A DNA stretch of 64,000 bases from Prorocentrum cordatum (taxonomy: Eukaryota > Sar > Dinophyceae > Prorocentrales > Prorocentraceae). The notes under the pieces are model-generated. The model saw only the letters and a list, made by a program, of their open reading frames with translations, ran no database searches and was not told the origin of the DNA. Below are positions 33,741 to 43,736 of this stretch, piece by piece. Each line of letters begins with the position of its first letter. Position 1 is the stretch's first letter. Both the position numbers and the translations under genes were made by a program. The stretch covers positions 43,501 through 107,500 of the forward strand of contig CAUYUJ010007247.1 in assembly GCA_963575745.1 (NCBI GenBank), in the 5' to 3' direction.

Positions 33741-34019
33741 CGCACTTCCGGGCGCTCTTTCGGGCGCTCTTCCAGATTCGCGCCTGGGCCATATTCTGGG
33801 CACTCTTGATGGCGCTTTCCTGGGCGCTGTTCTCGGCACTCTTCTTGGCTCGCCCGGGCGCTCGCCTCAGCGCGCTCCCAGGCGCTCTTCCGGGCGTTGT
33901 TTTGGTCGCCCCCAGCGCACCTTCTGGGCACCAGGCGCGCGCCACATTTGCAATGTGAAAACCGAAAAACCAAAAAAATCAGAAGCAAATCTGCTCTGCC
34001 ACCGCGGCGAGGTTAAATT
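33741..34019. repeat. Degenerate GGGCGCTCTT repeats
   Basis: GGGCGCTCTTTCGGGCGCTC and variants recur to about 33910, followed by mixed sequence. No gene is seen. Confidence 0.6.
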
Positions 34020-34320
34020 CTGATGCCTTCGCAGTCGCAGTCGCAGTCGCAATGGCAATCGCAATGACAACGGCAGTCGCAATTCCAGTAGTTGCAGTAG
34101 CAAAAGCTACAGTAGCAGCAAATACTACACATAAGTACATACAGATGTATAAACATATTACATACAAGTACATACAGATGTATGCATATCAAAACGTCCT
34201 GGATCCCCGTAACTGAGGCTCCAGAGGCCAGACGCCACGAAGGCAAATCTTGAAACGTCCTGGATCCCCGCAACTGGGCCTCCAGAGGCCGGAACCGCTG
34301 AGAAAAACCTTGCGTATCCT
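34020..34320. repeat. Short tandem duplications
   Basis: CAGTCG hexamers decay across 34028-34120. AAGTACATACAGATGTAT is present twice (34133-34150 and 34168-34185). A ~62-bp unit beginning AACGTCCTGGATCCCCG is present twice (about 34193 and 34254). Confidence 0.7.
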
Positions 34321-34585
34321 TCCTCGAACTCCTCCTTCCTCCTCCTCCTACCCCATCTCCTCCTCCTCCTCCTCGTCCTCCTCCTCCTCCTCCTTCTCGT
34401 CCTCCTCCTCCTCCTCTTCCTCCTCCTCCTCCTCCTCCTCTTCCCCCCTCTGAGCACACCGTGGCGCTCGACAGGAGGCATCTGTCCTCCTCACTGCTCA
34501 TGGGCTTTCGGATGCATCAGCCTGCCTCAGCGTCTGCCTCAGCCTGCCTCAGCCTCAGCCTCAGCCTCAGCCTCAGCCTCACTTG
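34321..34585. repeat. CTC microsatellite and CCTCAG repeat
   Basis: CTCCTC units fill about 34325-34445. CCTCAG hexamers fill about 34515-34580. Both are simple-sequence tracts. Confidence 0.85.
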
Positions 34586-34860
34586 AGGTCCCCCATATCA
34601 GGCGTGGACCCGCAGCACCCCCGACTGACTTCCCCCATATCAGGCGTGCACCCGCGGCACCCCCGACTGACTTCCCCTTCAAGCAAGCACCCGCGGCACC
34701 CATCAGCTGAGTTCCCCCATATCAGGCGTGGACCCGCGGCACCCCCGACTGAGTTCCCCCATATCAGGCGGGCACCCACGGCACCCCCGATTGAGTTCCC
34801 CCATATCAGGCGCGGATCCCCGGATTCCCGTCCGGATCCCGTCTGGATCCCCCCCTGGGG
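34586..34860. repeat. 43-bp tandem repeat, about six copies
   Basis: The unit starts CCCCCATATCAGGCGTGGAC and ends CCCCGACTGA(G/C)TT. The period is about 43 bp with one diverged or shortened copy at 34674-34710. The minus strand reads a Gly/Asp/Met peptide, which I regard as a by-product. Confidence 0.85.
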
Positions 34861-35400
34861 AGTCATGATGCTCTCTCTCTTTTGACCCTACTAGAAACCT
34901 ATCAGTCTTTGCTTTTAGGTAACAAAACCGCATCCCCCCCCTTCCTCTCCCTCCTCGCCCTCGCGGTTTTTGGAAGCCCCAGCGCCCGGCGCGCGTTTTT
35001 CGGCGGCCCCTGGGCCCACAGGCGGCGCCAAGACATTAAAAAAGAAGCGAACCGCGAGAATCCAAAACAGCCTTCCTTCCTCCTCGCCCTCGTCCCCGCC
35101 CTCGTGGTTTTTCGCGGCCGAGGGGCCCGCGCTGTTTTTCGGCGGTCCCTGGGCCCAGGAGCGGCGTCCAAAAAACTAACGCATGATACGCAAACAAAAC
35201 CGCATCCTCTCCCTCCTCGCCCTCGCACTTCCTGGAGGCCCCTGGGCCCAACGCATGTTTTTCAGCGACCCCTGGGCTCACGGGCGGCGCCAAGACATTT
35301 ATATTTTTTCCCCAAACAGCTTGCTGAACGGGGTGCTGTTGTGGTAGAAACTAACTCCGGCCGAGGGAAGTCGGAGCAGAGACATCCTCACAAAAAAAAT
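34861..35400. repeat. Three tandem ~125-bp repeats and an 85-bp dispersed repeat
   Basis: Copies 2-4 of the repeat first seen at 33135 occupy 34965-35300. At 35308-35392 a segment beginning CCCCAAACAGCTTGCTGAAC and ending GCAGAGACATCCTCAC recurs at 38430-38514 with two differences. Both copies adjoin 64-bp repeat arrays. Confidence 0.75.
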
Positions 35401-35404
35401 ATGG

Positions 35405-36350
35405 TTTTGGCGGTTTCGCTTGAGACATCCTCACAACTCTCGTTTCTGAGTTGGCCGCTATAGGCCGTTTCGCCTGAGACATCCTCGAAAAGTTGCGCTC
35501 CAAGACGCCGCGCGAGAGGTGGTCTGGGCCGTTTCGCCTGAGACATCCTCAAAAAATTGCGCTCTGGGACGCCGCGCGAGAGGTGGTCCGGGCCGTTTCG
35601 CTTGAGACATCCTCGAAACTCTGAGCCCCGAGGTGCCGTGCGAGAGGTGGTCCGGGCCGTTTCGCCTGAGACATCCTCAAAAAGTTGCGCTCCGGGACGC
35701 CGCGCGAGAGGTGGTCCGGGCCGTTTCGCCTGAGACATCGTCAAAAAGTTGCGCTCCGGGACGCCGCGCGAGAGGTGGTCCGGGCTGTTTCGCTTGAGAC
35801 ATCCCTCTGAGCCCCGAGGTGCCGTGCGAGAGGTGGTCCGGGCCGTTTCGCCTGAGACATCCTCAAAAAATTGCGCTCCGGGACGCCGCGCGAGAGGTGG
35901 TCCAGGCCGTTTCGCCTGAGACATCCTCAAAAAGTTGCGCTCCGGGACGCCGCGCGAGAGGTGGTCCGGGCTGTTTCGCTTGAGACATCCCTCTGAGCCC
36001 TGAGGTGCCGTGCGAGAGGTGGTCCGGGCCGTTTCGCCTGAGACATCCTCGAAACTCTGAGCTCTGCGATGCCTTGCGCGAGGTGGTCCGGCCCATTTCG
36101 CCTGAGACATCCTCGAAACTCTGACTTCGGAGATGCCGCGCGAGAGGTGGTCCGGTCCGTTTCGTTGAGACATCCTCGAAATTCTGAGCTCTGAGATGCC
36201 CTGCGCGAGGTGGTCCGGCCCGTCTCGCCTGAGACATCCTTGCAACTCTGAGCTCTGAGATGCCGTGCGCAAGGTGGTCCGGCCTGTTTCGCACAAGACA
36301 TTCTCGCAACGCTGAGCTCTCAGATGCTGCGCGAGAGGTGGTCCAGCCTG
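35405..36350. repeat. 64-bp tandem array, about 15 copies
   Basis: The unit contains GGGCCGTTTCGCCTGAGACA, TCCTC, a variable A-rich or CTCTGAG part, and GCCGCGCGAGAGGTGGTCC. Five consecutive starts (35526, 35590, 35654, 35718, 35782) are spaced exactly 64 bp. Later copies vary from about 54 to 64 bp. A 328-codon minus-strand frame runs through the whole array because all three phases of the unit lack stops. The peptide (SGETARTTSR, RMSQAKRPGP, CLRRNGPDHL) is probably not a protein. Confidence 0.9.
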
Positions 36351-38080
36351 GGGGCCCAAAAGACCACATGTCACATATCCTCCCTGGGACCCTGCGAGCC
36401 TCAGGAGGCCCCAGAGAGGTCCAGGAGGCCGCAGGACGCCCAGGACAGGCCCCAGGGGCCCCCAGGAGATTCCCAGGAGGCTCCCAGGAGGCCCCAGGAG
36501 GCCCTCTATCAGAACGTGTCAAGTTCATACACATCCGGTGTCGATTCGTTGATTTTTCCTGCTCTTGTGCCCCCCCCTCCATTTTGAGGGGCCCAAGCGG
36601 CCACAGGTTAGATATCCCCCCTGGGAGCCCCAAGAGGCTTCAGGAAACCTCAGGTGGAGTTCAGGAGGCCACAGGAGGCCCAGGAGGAAGCTCCAGGAGG
36701 TCCCCAGGAGGCCCCAGGAGGCACCAGGAGGCCGCAGGACGCCCAGGACAGGCCCCAGGGGCCCCCAGGAGATTCCCAGGAGGCTCCCAGGAGGCCATAG
36801 GAGGCCGTCTATCAGAACGCGTCAAGTTAATACACATCCGGTGTCGATTCGTTGATTTTTCCTGCTCTTGTGCCCCCCCATCCGTTTGGAGAGGCCCAAA
36901 CGGCCACAGGTTTGATATCCACCCTGGGAGCCCCAAGAGGCTTCAGGAAACCCCAGGTGGAGTTCACGAGGCCACAGGAGGCCCAGGAGGAAGCCCCAGG
37001 AGGTCACCAGGAGGCCCCAGGAGGCCCCAGGAGGCCCCCGCAACTCGGAGCTCTGAGACGCCGCGCTCGAGGTGGTCTGGCCCGTTTCGCCTGAGACTTC
37101 CTCGCACCACGTTTCGCCCGAGACATCGTCGCAACTCTGGGGTCCGAGATGCCGCGCGCGAGGTGGTCCAGCCCGTTACGCTGGAGACATCCTCGCAACT
37201 CTAGGCTCCGAGATGCCGTTCGGGATGAAGAGGAGGTGGAGGAGGAGGAGGAGGAGGAGGAGGAGGATGATGGAAGGGAGAAGGAGGAGGCGGATGATGT
37301 GCATGAGGGAGCAGCAGGAGGAGGGGGAGGCCCCAGAGAGCTCCAGGAGGCCGCAGGACGCCCAGGACAGGCCCCAGGGGTCCCCAGGAGATTCCTAGGA
37401 GGCTCCCAGGAGGCCCCAGGAGGCCGCCTATCAGAACGTGTCAAGTTAATACACATCCGGTGTCGATTCGTTGATTCTTCCTGCTCTTGTGCCCCCCCCT
37501 CCATTTGGAGAGGCCCAAACGGCCACAGGTTTGATATCCACCCTGGGAGCCCCAAGAGGCTTCAGGAAACCCCAGGTGGAGTTCAGGAGGCCACAGGAGG
37601 CCCAGGAGGAAGCCCCAGGAGGTCCCCAGGAGGCCCCAGGAGGCACCAGGAGGCCCCCGCAACTCGGAGCTCTGAGACGCCGCGCTCGAGGTGGTCCGGC
37701 CCGTTTCGCCTGAGACTTCCTCGCACCACGTTTCGCCAGAGACATCGTCGCAACTCTGGGGTCCGAGATGCCGCGCGCGAGGTGGTCCAGCCTGTTACGC
37801 TGGAGACATCCTCGCAACTCTAGGCTCCGAGATGCCGTTCGGGATGAAGAGGAGGTCGAGGAGGAGGAGGAGGAGGAGGAGGAGGAGAAGGAGAAGGAGA
37901 TGGAAGGGAGAAGGAGGAGGCGGATGATGTGCATGAGGGAGGAAGCAGGAGGGGGGGGAGGAGGAGGAGGAGGAGGAGGGAGAAGGAAGGGAGTTGCAGG
38001 AGAGGACCTAACGGGAAGCGAGTGCGATGTGGACTTGTCAAAATGTGTGCGAAAAATTGTCCGGCCCGTTTCGTTTGAGA
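36351..38080. repeat. Higher-order repeat block, copy A
   Basis: Nested repeats: CCAGGAGGCC units (9-18 bp), a conserved ~130-bp core from ATCAGAACG through GTTGATTTTTCCTGCTCTTG to GGCCACAGGTT, one to three 64-bp-type units, and GGA tracts (about 37225-37320, 37855-37990). Cores begin near 36508, 36811 and 37431, so spacing is about 300 then 620 bp. No gene is seen; long frames are repeat-driven. Confidence 0.8.
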
Positions 38081-38430
38081 CATCCTTCCAATACTGAGCT
38101 CCAAGATGTCGCTCGCGAGGTGGTCCGGCCCGTTTCGATTGAGCCATCCTCGCAATGCGAGGCTCGAAGATGTTGCGCGCGAGATGGTCTGGCCCATTCT
38201 GCCTGAGACGTTTCGTAGCACAGGAGCTCCAATCACAACCTCTCTCATTCCTTCTCCCGCCTCCCTCTTCCCACTTCCCGCCTGGTTCATCTTCCCTCCT
38301 CCCTCCCGCCTCCCGCTGCTGCGCCTCTGCCTCCGCCTCCCCGTCCCCGCCGTCGTCGTTTCTGCCGCCTCAGCATCCGTCATGCGCGCACTGCCTTCCG
38401 CCCTCCCCAGACATCCGACGTCACGATTTT
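38081..38430. repeat. Terminal 64-bp-type units and a pyrimidine-rich tract
   Basis: Two or three diverged 64-bp units (CCGGCCCGTTTCGNTTGAG phrases) end near 38215. A CCCTCC/CCGCCTCC pyrimidine-rich stretch follows to about 38400. Confidence 0.65.
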
Positions 38431-38754
38431 TCCCCAAACAGCTTGCTGAACGGGGTGCTGTTGTGATAGAAACTAACTCCGGCCGAGGGAAGGCGGAGCA
38501 GAGACATCCTCACACAAATCCGCCGGCCCCCTTGTGGGGCCACCAGGCTGTAGGCGCGAGGTTCGCAGTTTCCTGTACCAGTTGTAGCTTGTAGTTTCCA
38601 GTGTTACAGTTCTGCTTCTTGCTGGTTACTGTAACTAGTTGACTTATTGCTGGTTACTGTAACTAGTTGATTGACCGCGCGAGGGGGGGGGAGGCCCAAA
38701 CCAGATTTTTAGCACCCCCTGGGCGCGTTGTCTGAATTGCTGGGGGGGCTCGAA
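38430..38754. repeat. 85-bp dispersed repeat, second copy, and a short duplication
   Basis: 38430-38514 is the second copy of 35308-35392. At about 38608-38672 the phrase TTGCTGGTTACTGTAACTAG occurs twice in tandem, a 30-bp duplication. GTTACTGTAAC is itself partly palindromic. Confidence 0.7.
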
Positions 38755-39265
38755 ATCGACACCCCTCACGCAGATCCGCGGGGTCAGGGTCCAAAAACAC
38801 ATGGGATTTGCCACATTTCTGAAATTCGGTGCCACCCCTCACGCAGATCCGCGGGGTCAGGGTCCAAAAACACATGGGATTTGCCACATTTCTGAAATTC
38901 GGTGCCACCCCTCACGCAGATCCGCGGGGTCAGGGTCCAAAAACACATGGGATTTGCCACATTTCTGAAATTCGGCGCCACCCCTCACGCAGATCCGCGG
39001 GGTCAGGGTCCAAAAACACGCGGGATTTGCTACATTTCTGAAATTCGGTGCCACCCCTCACGCAGATCCGCGGGGTCAGGGTCCAAAAACACAAGGGATT
39101 TGCCACATTTCTGAAATTCGGTGCCACCCCTCACGCAGATCCGCGGGGTCAGGGTCCAAAAACACATGGGATTTGCCACATTTCTGAAATTCGGTGCCAC
39201 CCCTCACGCAGATCCGCGGGGTCAGGGTCCAAAAACACAGGGGATTTGCCACATTTCTGAAATTG
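38755..39265. repeat. 73-bp tandem array, seven copies
   Basis: The unit begins ACCCCTCACGCAGATCCGCG and continues through AGGGTCCAAAAACACATGGG to TTTCTGAAATTCGGTGCC. Copies are nearly identical, with single-base changes (ATGGG, GCGGG, AAGGG, AGGGG). As in the 64-bp array, a period not divisible by three leaves frames open through the array on both strands. Confidence 0.93.
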
Positions 39266-40247
39266 TTGTCGCTTCGCGAATCCCCACCAGCCCATCCAGA
39301 AACGATGCCCAGAGGAATTGCCTCGATCAGAGAAGTGGGCAGCACACAGAGGAAGCCATTATGAGACATCTTGGGATATCTTGAGCCATCTTGGAGGTCA
39401 TTTTGGGCTCTCCCAGACGCTCTTGGAGTCATCTTAATCCGTGCCCCCCCCCAAGAGGCCTCCATGTGGCTAAAACCTGTGTAGAATCAATGATTAGGCA
39501 TTCTCGCCGAGGCCTCTTGGAGCATCTTGGGTGCATCTGGGGGGGCTCTTGGGGCCTCTTGGGGGTCTCTTGGGGGCCTCCGGGGGGCCTCTTGGGGGCC
39601 TCTTGGGGCCATTTTGGGGCCATCTTGGGACCTCTTGGGGCTTCCTGGGCGCTTCTTGGGGCCATCTTGGAGGAGATCGATCAAACAAGAGGGGGGGTTT
39701 AATTAGCGCCCCCCCTCGGAAGCCCCTAAAATCGCCTCTTGGACCCCTCTTGGAACGCTCTTGGAGTGCTCTTGGGCGCTCTTGGGGCCGTCTTGGGGCT
39801 CTTTTGGGGCTCTCTTGGGGCCCTCTTGGGCCATCTTGGAACCATCTCCAGGCCTCGGATGGCCATCGGAAGCGAAAAGGCGAGAAAGCAAAAATCATTG
39901 ATTTTCCTTAGGTTTTGGGACGATTTTGGCCTCTTCGGGGCCTCCTTGGGGAGCTGTTTGGCCACTTGGAGTTATCTTGGGGCCGTCTTTGGGCTTCTTG
40001 GAACCATCTTAGGAGCCATCTCGAGCGATCTTGCGCTATCTTGAGCCATCTTGGAGCTCATCTTGGGTTCTCTGAGGCGCTCTTGGAGCCGTCTTGGGCC
40101 ATCTGGGACGCTCTAACTACCCGCGGCCCCCCCCGTCCAGGTCCAGGGGAGGGGGTAGGGGGAGGGGTAAACCCCTCCCCAAGGGGGAAGAGGGAGGGGT
40201 GGAAGAGGATCTGTTCTAGACCACCTACGCCCAGAGGGCTGGTGGGA
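39259..40247 (+). repeat. Left arm of a 989-bp inverted repeat
   Basis: The arm is the reverse complement of 40415-41403 with no net length difference; paired positions always sum to 80662. I found one mismatch (39841 a, partner 40821 c). The content is mostly CTTGGGGCC/CCATCTTGG family repeats, ending in a C/G-rich segment and CTACGCCCAGAGGGCTGGTG. It begins inside the last copy of the 73-bp array. Confidence 0.93.
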
Positions 40248-40414
40248 TTCGGTGCCACCCTTCACGCACATCCATCGCAAGGCGTGGTAACCCAAACTGC
40301 GAGAACTCCCTCGGCCCTTTAATCGCAAGGTGTGGTAACCAAGCCCGTAAACCATACACGTCTTACCAATCGCCAGGTGTGGTAACCCCTCATTGCGAAT
40401 CGGCTTCGCATGAG
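40248..40414. repeat. 167-bp spacer of the inverted repeat, with three 47-48 bp repeats
   Basis: TCGCAAGGCGTGGTAACC, TCGCAAGGTGTGGTAACC and TCGCCAGGTGTGGTAACC start at 40275, 40323 and 40370. Its first bases (GGTGCCACCCTTCACGCACA) resemble the start of the 73-bp unit. No gene is seen. Confidence 0.8.
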
Positions 40415-41403
40415 TCCCACCAGCCCTCTGGGCGTAGGTGGTCTAGAACAGATCCTCTTCCACCCCTCCCTCTTCCCCCTTGGGGAGGGGTTTACCCCTC
40501 CCCCTACCCCCTCCCCTGGACCTGGACGGGGGGGGCCGCGGGTAGTTAGAGCGTCCCAGATGGCCCAAGACGGCTCCAAGAGCGCCTCAGAGAACCCAAG
40601 ATGAGCTCCAAGATGGCTCAAGATAGCGCAAGATCGCTCGAGATGGCTCCTAAGATGGTTCCAAGAAGCCCAAAGACGGCCCCAAGATAACTCCAAGTGG
40701 CCAAACAGCTCCCCAAGGAGGCCCCGAAGAGGCCAAAATCGTCCCAAAACCTAAGGAAAATCAATGATTTTTGCTTTCTCGCCTTTTCGCTTCCGATGGC
40801 CATCCGAGGCCTGGAGATGGCTCCAAGATGGCCCAAGAGGGCCCCAAGAGAGCCCCAAAAGAGCCCCAAGACGGCCCCAAGAGCGCCCAAGAGCACTCCA
40901 AGAGCGTTCCAAGAGGGGTCCAAGAGGCGATTTTAGGGGCTTCCGAGGGGGGGCGCTAATTAAACCCCCCCTCTTGTTTGATCGATCTCCTCCAAGATGG
41001 CCCCAAGAAGCGCCCAGGAAGCCCCAAGAGGTCCCAAGATGGCCCCAAAATGGCCCCAAGAGGCCCCCAAGAGGCCCCCCGGAGGCCCCCAAGAGACCCC
41101 CAAGAGGCCCCAAGAGCCCCCCCAGATGCACCCAAGATGCTCCAAGAGGCCTCGGCGAGAATGCCTAATCATTGATTCTACACAGGTTTTAGCCACATGG
41201 AGGCCTCTTGGGGGGGGGCACGGATTAAGATGACTCCAAGAGCGTCTGGGAGAGCCCAAAATGACCTCCAAGATGGCTCAAGATATCCCAAGATGTCTCA
41301 TAATGGCTTCCTCTGTGTGCTGCCCACTTCTCTGATCGAGGCAATTCCTCTGGGCATCGTTTCTGGATGGGCTGGTGGGGATTCGCGAAGCGACAACAAT
41401 TTC
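40415..41403 (-). repeat. Right arm of the 989-bp inverted repeat
   Basis: Mirror of 39259-40247. Past 41403 the sequence (GATACTGCTTCACG) has no counterpart left of 39259, so the symmetry ends sharply. Confidence 0.93.
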
Positions 41404-42010
41404 GATACTGCTTCACGACAGCGCCAAGGCCTCATGACTTAGCTCTTCCATGGCCCATTCTCCGAAAAAAAGGGCCGGCGGAAGCCCTTACGGATTTTAT
41501 GGTTTTGGCCGTTTCGCTTGAGACATCCTCACAACTCTCGTTTCTGAGTTGGCCGGGATTGGCCGTTTCGCCTGAGACATCCTCGAACAGTTGCGCTCCG
41601 GGACGCCGCGCGAGAGGTGGTCCGGGCCGTTTCGTTTGAGACATCCTCGAAACTCTGAGCCCCGAGGTGCCGTGCGAGAGGTGGTCCGGGCCGTTTCGCC
41701 TGAGACATCCTCGAAACTCTGAGCTCTGCGATGCCTTGCGCGAGGTGGTCCGGCCCGTTTCGCCTGAGACATCCTCGAAACTCTGACTTCGGAGATGCCG
41801 CGCGAGAGGTGGTCCGGCCCGTTTCGCCTGAGACATCCTCGAACTTCTGAGCTCTGAGATGCCCTGCGCGAGGTGGTCCGGCCCGTCTCGCCTGAGACAT
41901 CCTTGCAACTCTGAGCTCTGAGATGCCGTGCGCAAGGTGGTCCGGCCTGTTTCGCACAAGACATTCTCGCAACTCTGAGCTCTCAGATGCTGCGCAAGAG
42001 GTGGTCCAGC
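41404..42010. repeat. 64-bp tandem array, second block, about eight copies
   Basis: After about 100 bp of mixed sequence, units like those at 35405-36350 resume in the same orientation (41510-42010). The first units closely match the start of the first block (GAGACATCCTCACAACTCTC, then TTTCTGAGTTGGCCG), so the two blocks derive from one. Confidence 0.88.
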
Positions 42011-43110
42011 CTGGGGGCCCAGAAGACCACATGTTACATATCCTCCATGGGACCCTGCGAGCCTCAGGAGGCCCCAGAGAGGTCCAGGAGGCCGCAGGAC
42101 GCCCAGGACAGGCCCCAGGGGCCCCCAGGAGATTCCCAGGAGGCTCCCAGGAGGCCCTCTATCAGAACGTGTCAAGTTAATACACATCCGGTGTCGATTC
42201 GTTGATTTTTCCTGCTCTTGTGCCCCCCCTCCATTTTGAGGGGCCCAAGCGGCCACAGGTTAGATATCCACCCTGGGAGCCCCAAGATGCTTCAGGGAAC
42301 CTCAGGTGGAGTTCACGAGGCCACAGGAGGCTCAGGAGGAAGCTCCAGGAGGTCCCCAGGAGGCCCCAGGAGGCCGCAGGACGCCCAGGACAGGCCCCAG
42401 GGGTGTCCAGGAGATTCCCAGGAGGCTCCCAGGAGGCCCCAGGAGGCCGCCTATCAGAACGTGTCAAGTTAATACACATCCGGTGTCGATTCGTTGATTT
42501 TTCCTGCTCTTGTGCCCCCCCCTCCGTTTGGAGAGGCCCAAACGGCCACAGGTTAGATATCCCCCCTGGGAGCTCAAAGAGGCTTCAGGAAACCCCAGGT
42601 GGAGTTCACGAGGCCACAGGAGGCCCAGGAGGAAACTCCAGGAGGTCCCCAGGAAGCCCCAGGAGGCCCCAGGAGGCCCCCGCAACTCGGAGCTCTGAGA
42701 TGCCGCGCTCGAGGTGGTCCGGCCCGTTTCGCCTGAGACTTCCTCGCGCCACGTTTCGCCGGAGACATCGTCGCAACTTTGGGGTCCGAGATGCCGCGCG
42801 CGAGGTGGTCCAGCCCGTTACGCTGGAGACATCCTCGCAACTCTAGGCTCCGACATGCCGTTCGGGATGAAGAGGAGGTGGAGGAGGAGGAGGAGGAGGA
42901 GGAGGAGGAAGAGGAGGAGGAGGAGGAGATGGAAGGGAGAAGGAGGAGGCGGATGATGTGCATGAGGGAGCAGGCAGGAGGAGGGGGAGGCCCCAGAGAG
43001 CTCCAGGAGGCCGCAGGACGCCCAGGACAGGCCCCAAGGGGTCCGCAGGAAATTCCCAGGAGGCTCCCAAGAGGCCCCAGGAGGCCACTTATCAGAACGT
43101 GTCAAGTTAA
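42011..43110. repeat. Higher-order repeat block, copy B
   Basis: Same nested structure as 36351-38080. Cores begin near 42160 and 42452, with another start at 43091. A GGA tract lies at 42868-42985. Blocks A and B flank the inverted repeat as direct repeats. Confidence 0.82.
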
Positions 43111-43499
43111 TCCCACCAGCCCTTTGGGCGTGAGTGGTTTAGGGAGCTCTCTCTGTCCTCAACCCCCTTTCTTCCCCTTCGGGGATGGGTTTACCGTTCC
43201 CCCTACCCCCTTCCCCTGGACCTGGAGAGGGAGTCCCGAGCGTGGTCAGGGGAGTTTTTTTCGACGCCTGGGAGGGCCAAAAAACGACGACCCTCACGAG
43301 GATTCTGGCCCCGAGAGGGGGGCAGGAAGTTTGGCGCCTGAGCTCGTCGTTGAAGCACAAAACATTGATTTTACGATGGTTTTGGCCACATTTTGGCCTT
43401 CTGAGATGGCCGCGTTCCTCTTCCTTCTTAGCAGAATCATTGATTTTCAAAGGTTTTGGCTTCATTTTGCCCTTCTCAGGGGTCAGCGCTTACTTGCGC
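43111..43499. repeat. Diverged copy of the inverted-repeat inner segment
   Basis: CCCACCAGCCCTTTGGGCGT followed by CCCCTTC...GGGGATGGGTTTACC and CCCCTGGACCTGGA corresponds to 40417-40545 of the right arm with many changes. Later, GAATCATTGATTTTCAAAGG resembles another part of the arm. No gene is seen. Confidence 0.65.
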
Positions 43500-43736
43500 T
43501 TCTGAGGAGGCCGCAAGAGGCCCCAAGATAGCTCCAAGAGGCCCCCAGGAACCTCCCAAGAGGCCTCCAGGAGGCCCCCAAGAGGCCCCCAAGAGGCCCC
43601 AAGAGGCCCCCAAGAGGCTCCCAAGAGGCCCCCAAGAGGCCTCAAGAGGCCCCAAGAGGCACCCAAGACGCCCCCAAGAGGCCCCCAAGAGGCCCCCAAG
43701 ACGCCCCAAGAGCTCCAAGAGGCCCCCAACAGGCCC
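43500..43736. repeat. CCAAGAGGCCCC tandem repeat
   Basis: About twenty units of 9-12 bp (CCCCAAGAGGC) on the plus strand. Similar blocks at about 44720-44880, 45240-45415 and 45890-46060 are embedded in the next array. Confidence 0.85.

Noticed and set aside
35388-36374. 328-codon minus-strand frame with repeated peptides
   Set aside because: It is the 64-bp tandem repeat read through rotating frames. No start context or non-repeat domain. Kept as a finding, not a gene.
38755-39465. Frames through the 73-bp array (FRNVANPMCFWTLTP type)
   Set aside because: Purely periodic and present on both strands, so not a protein gene.
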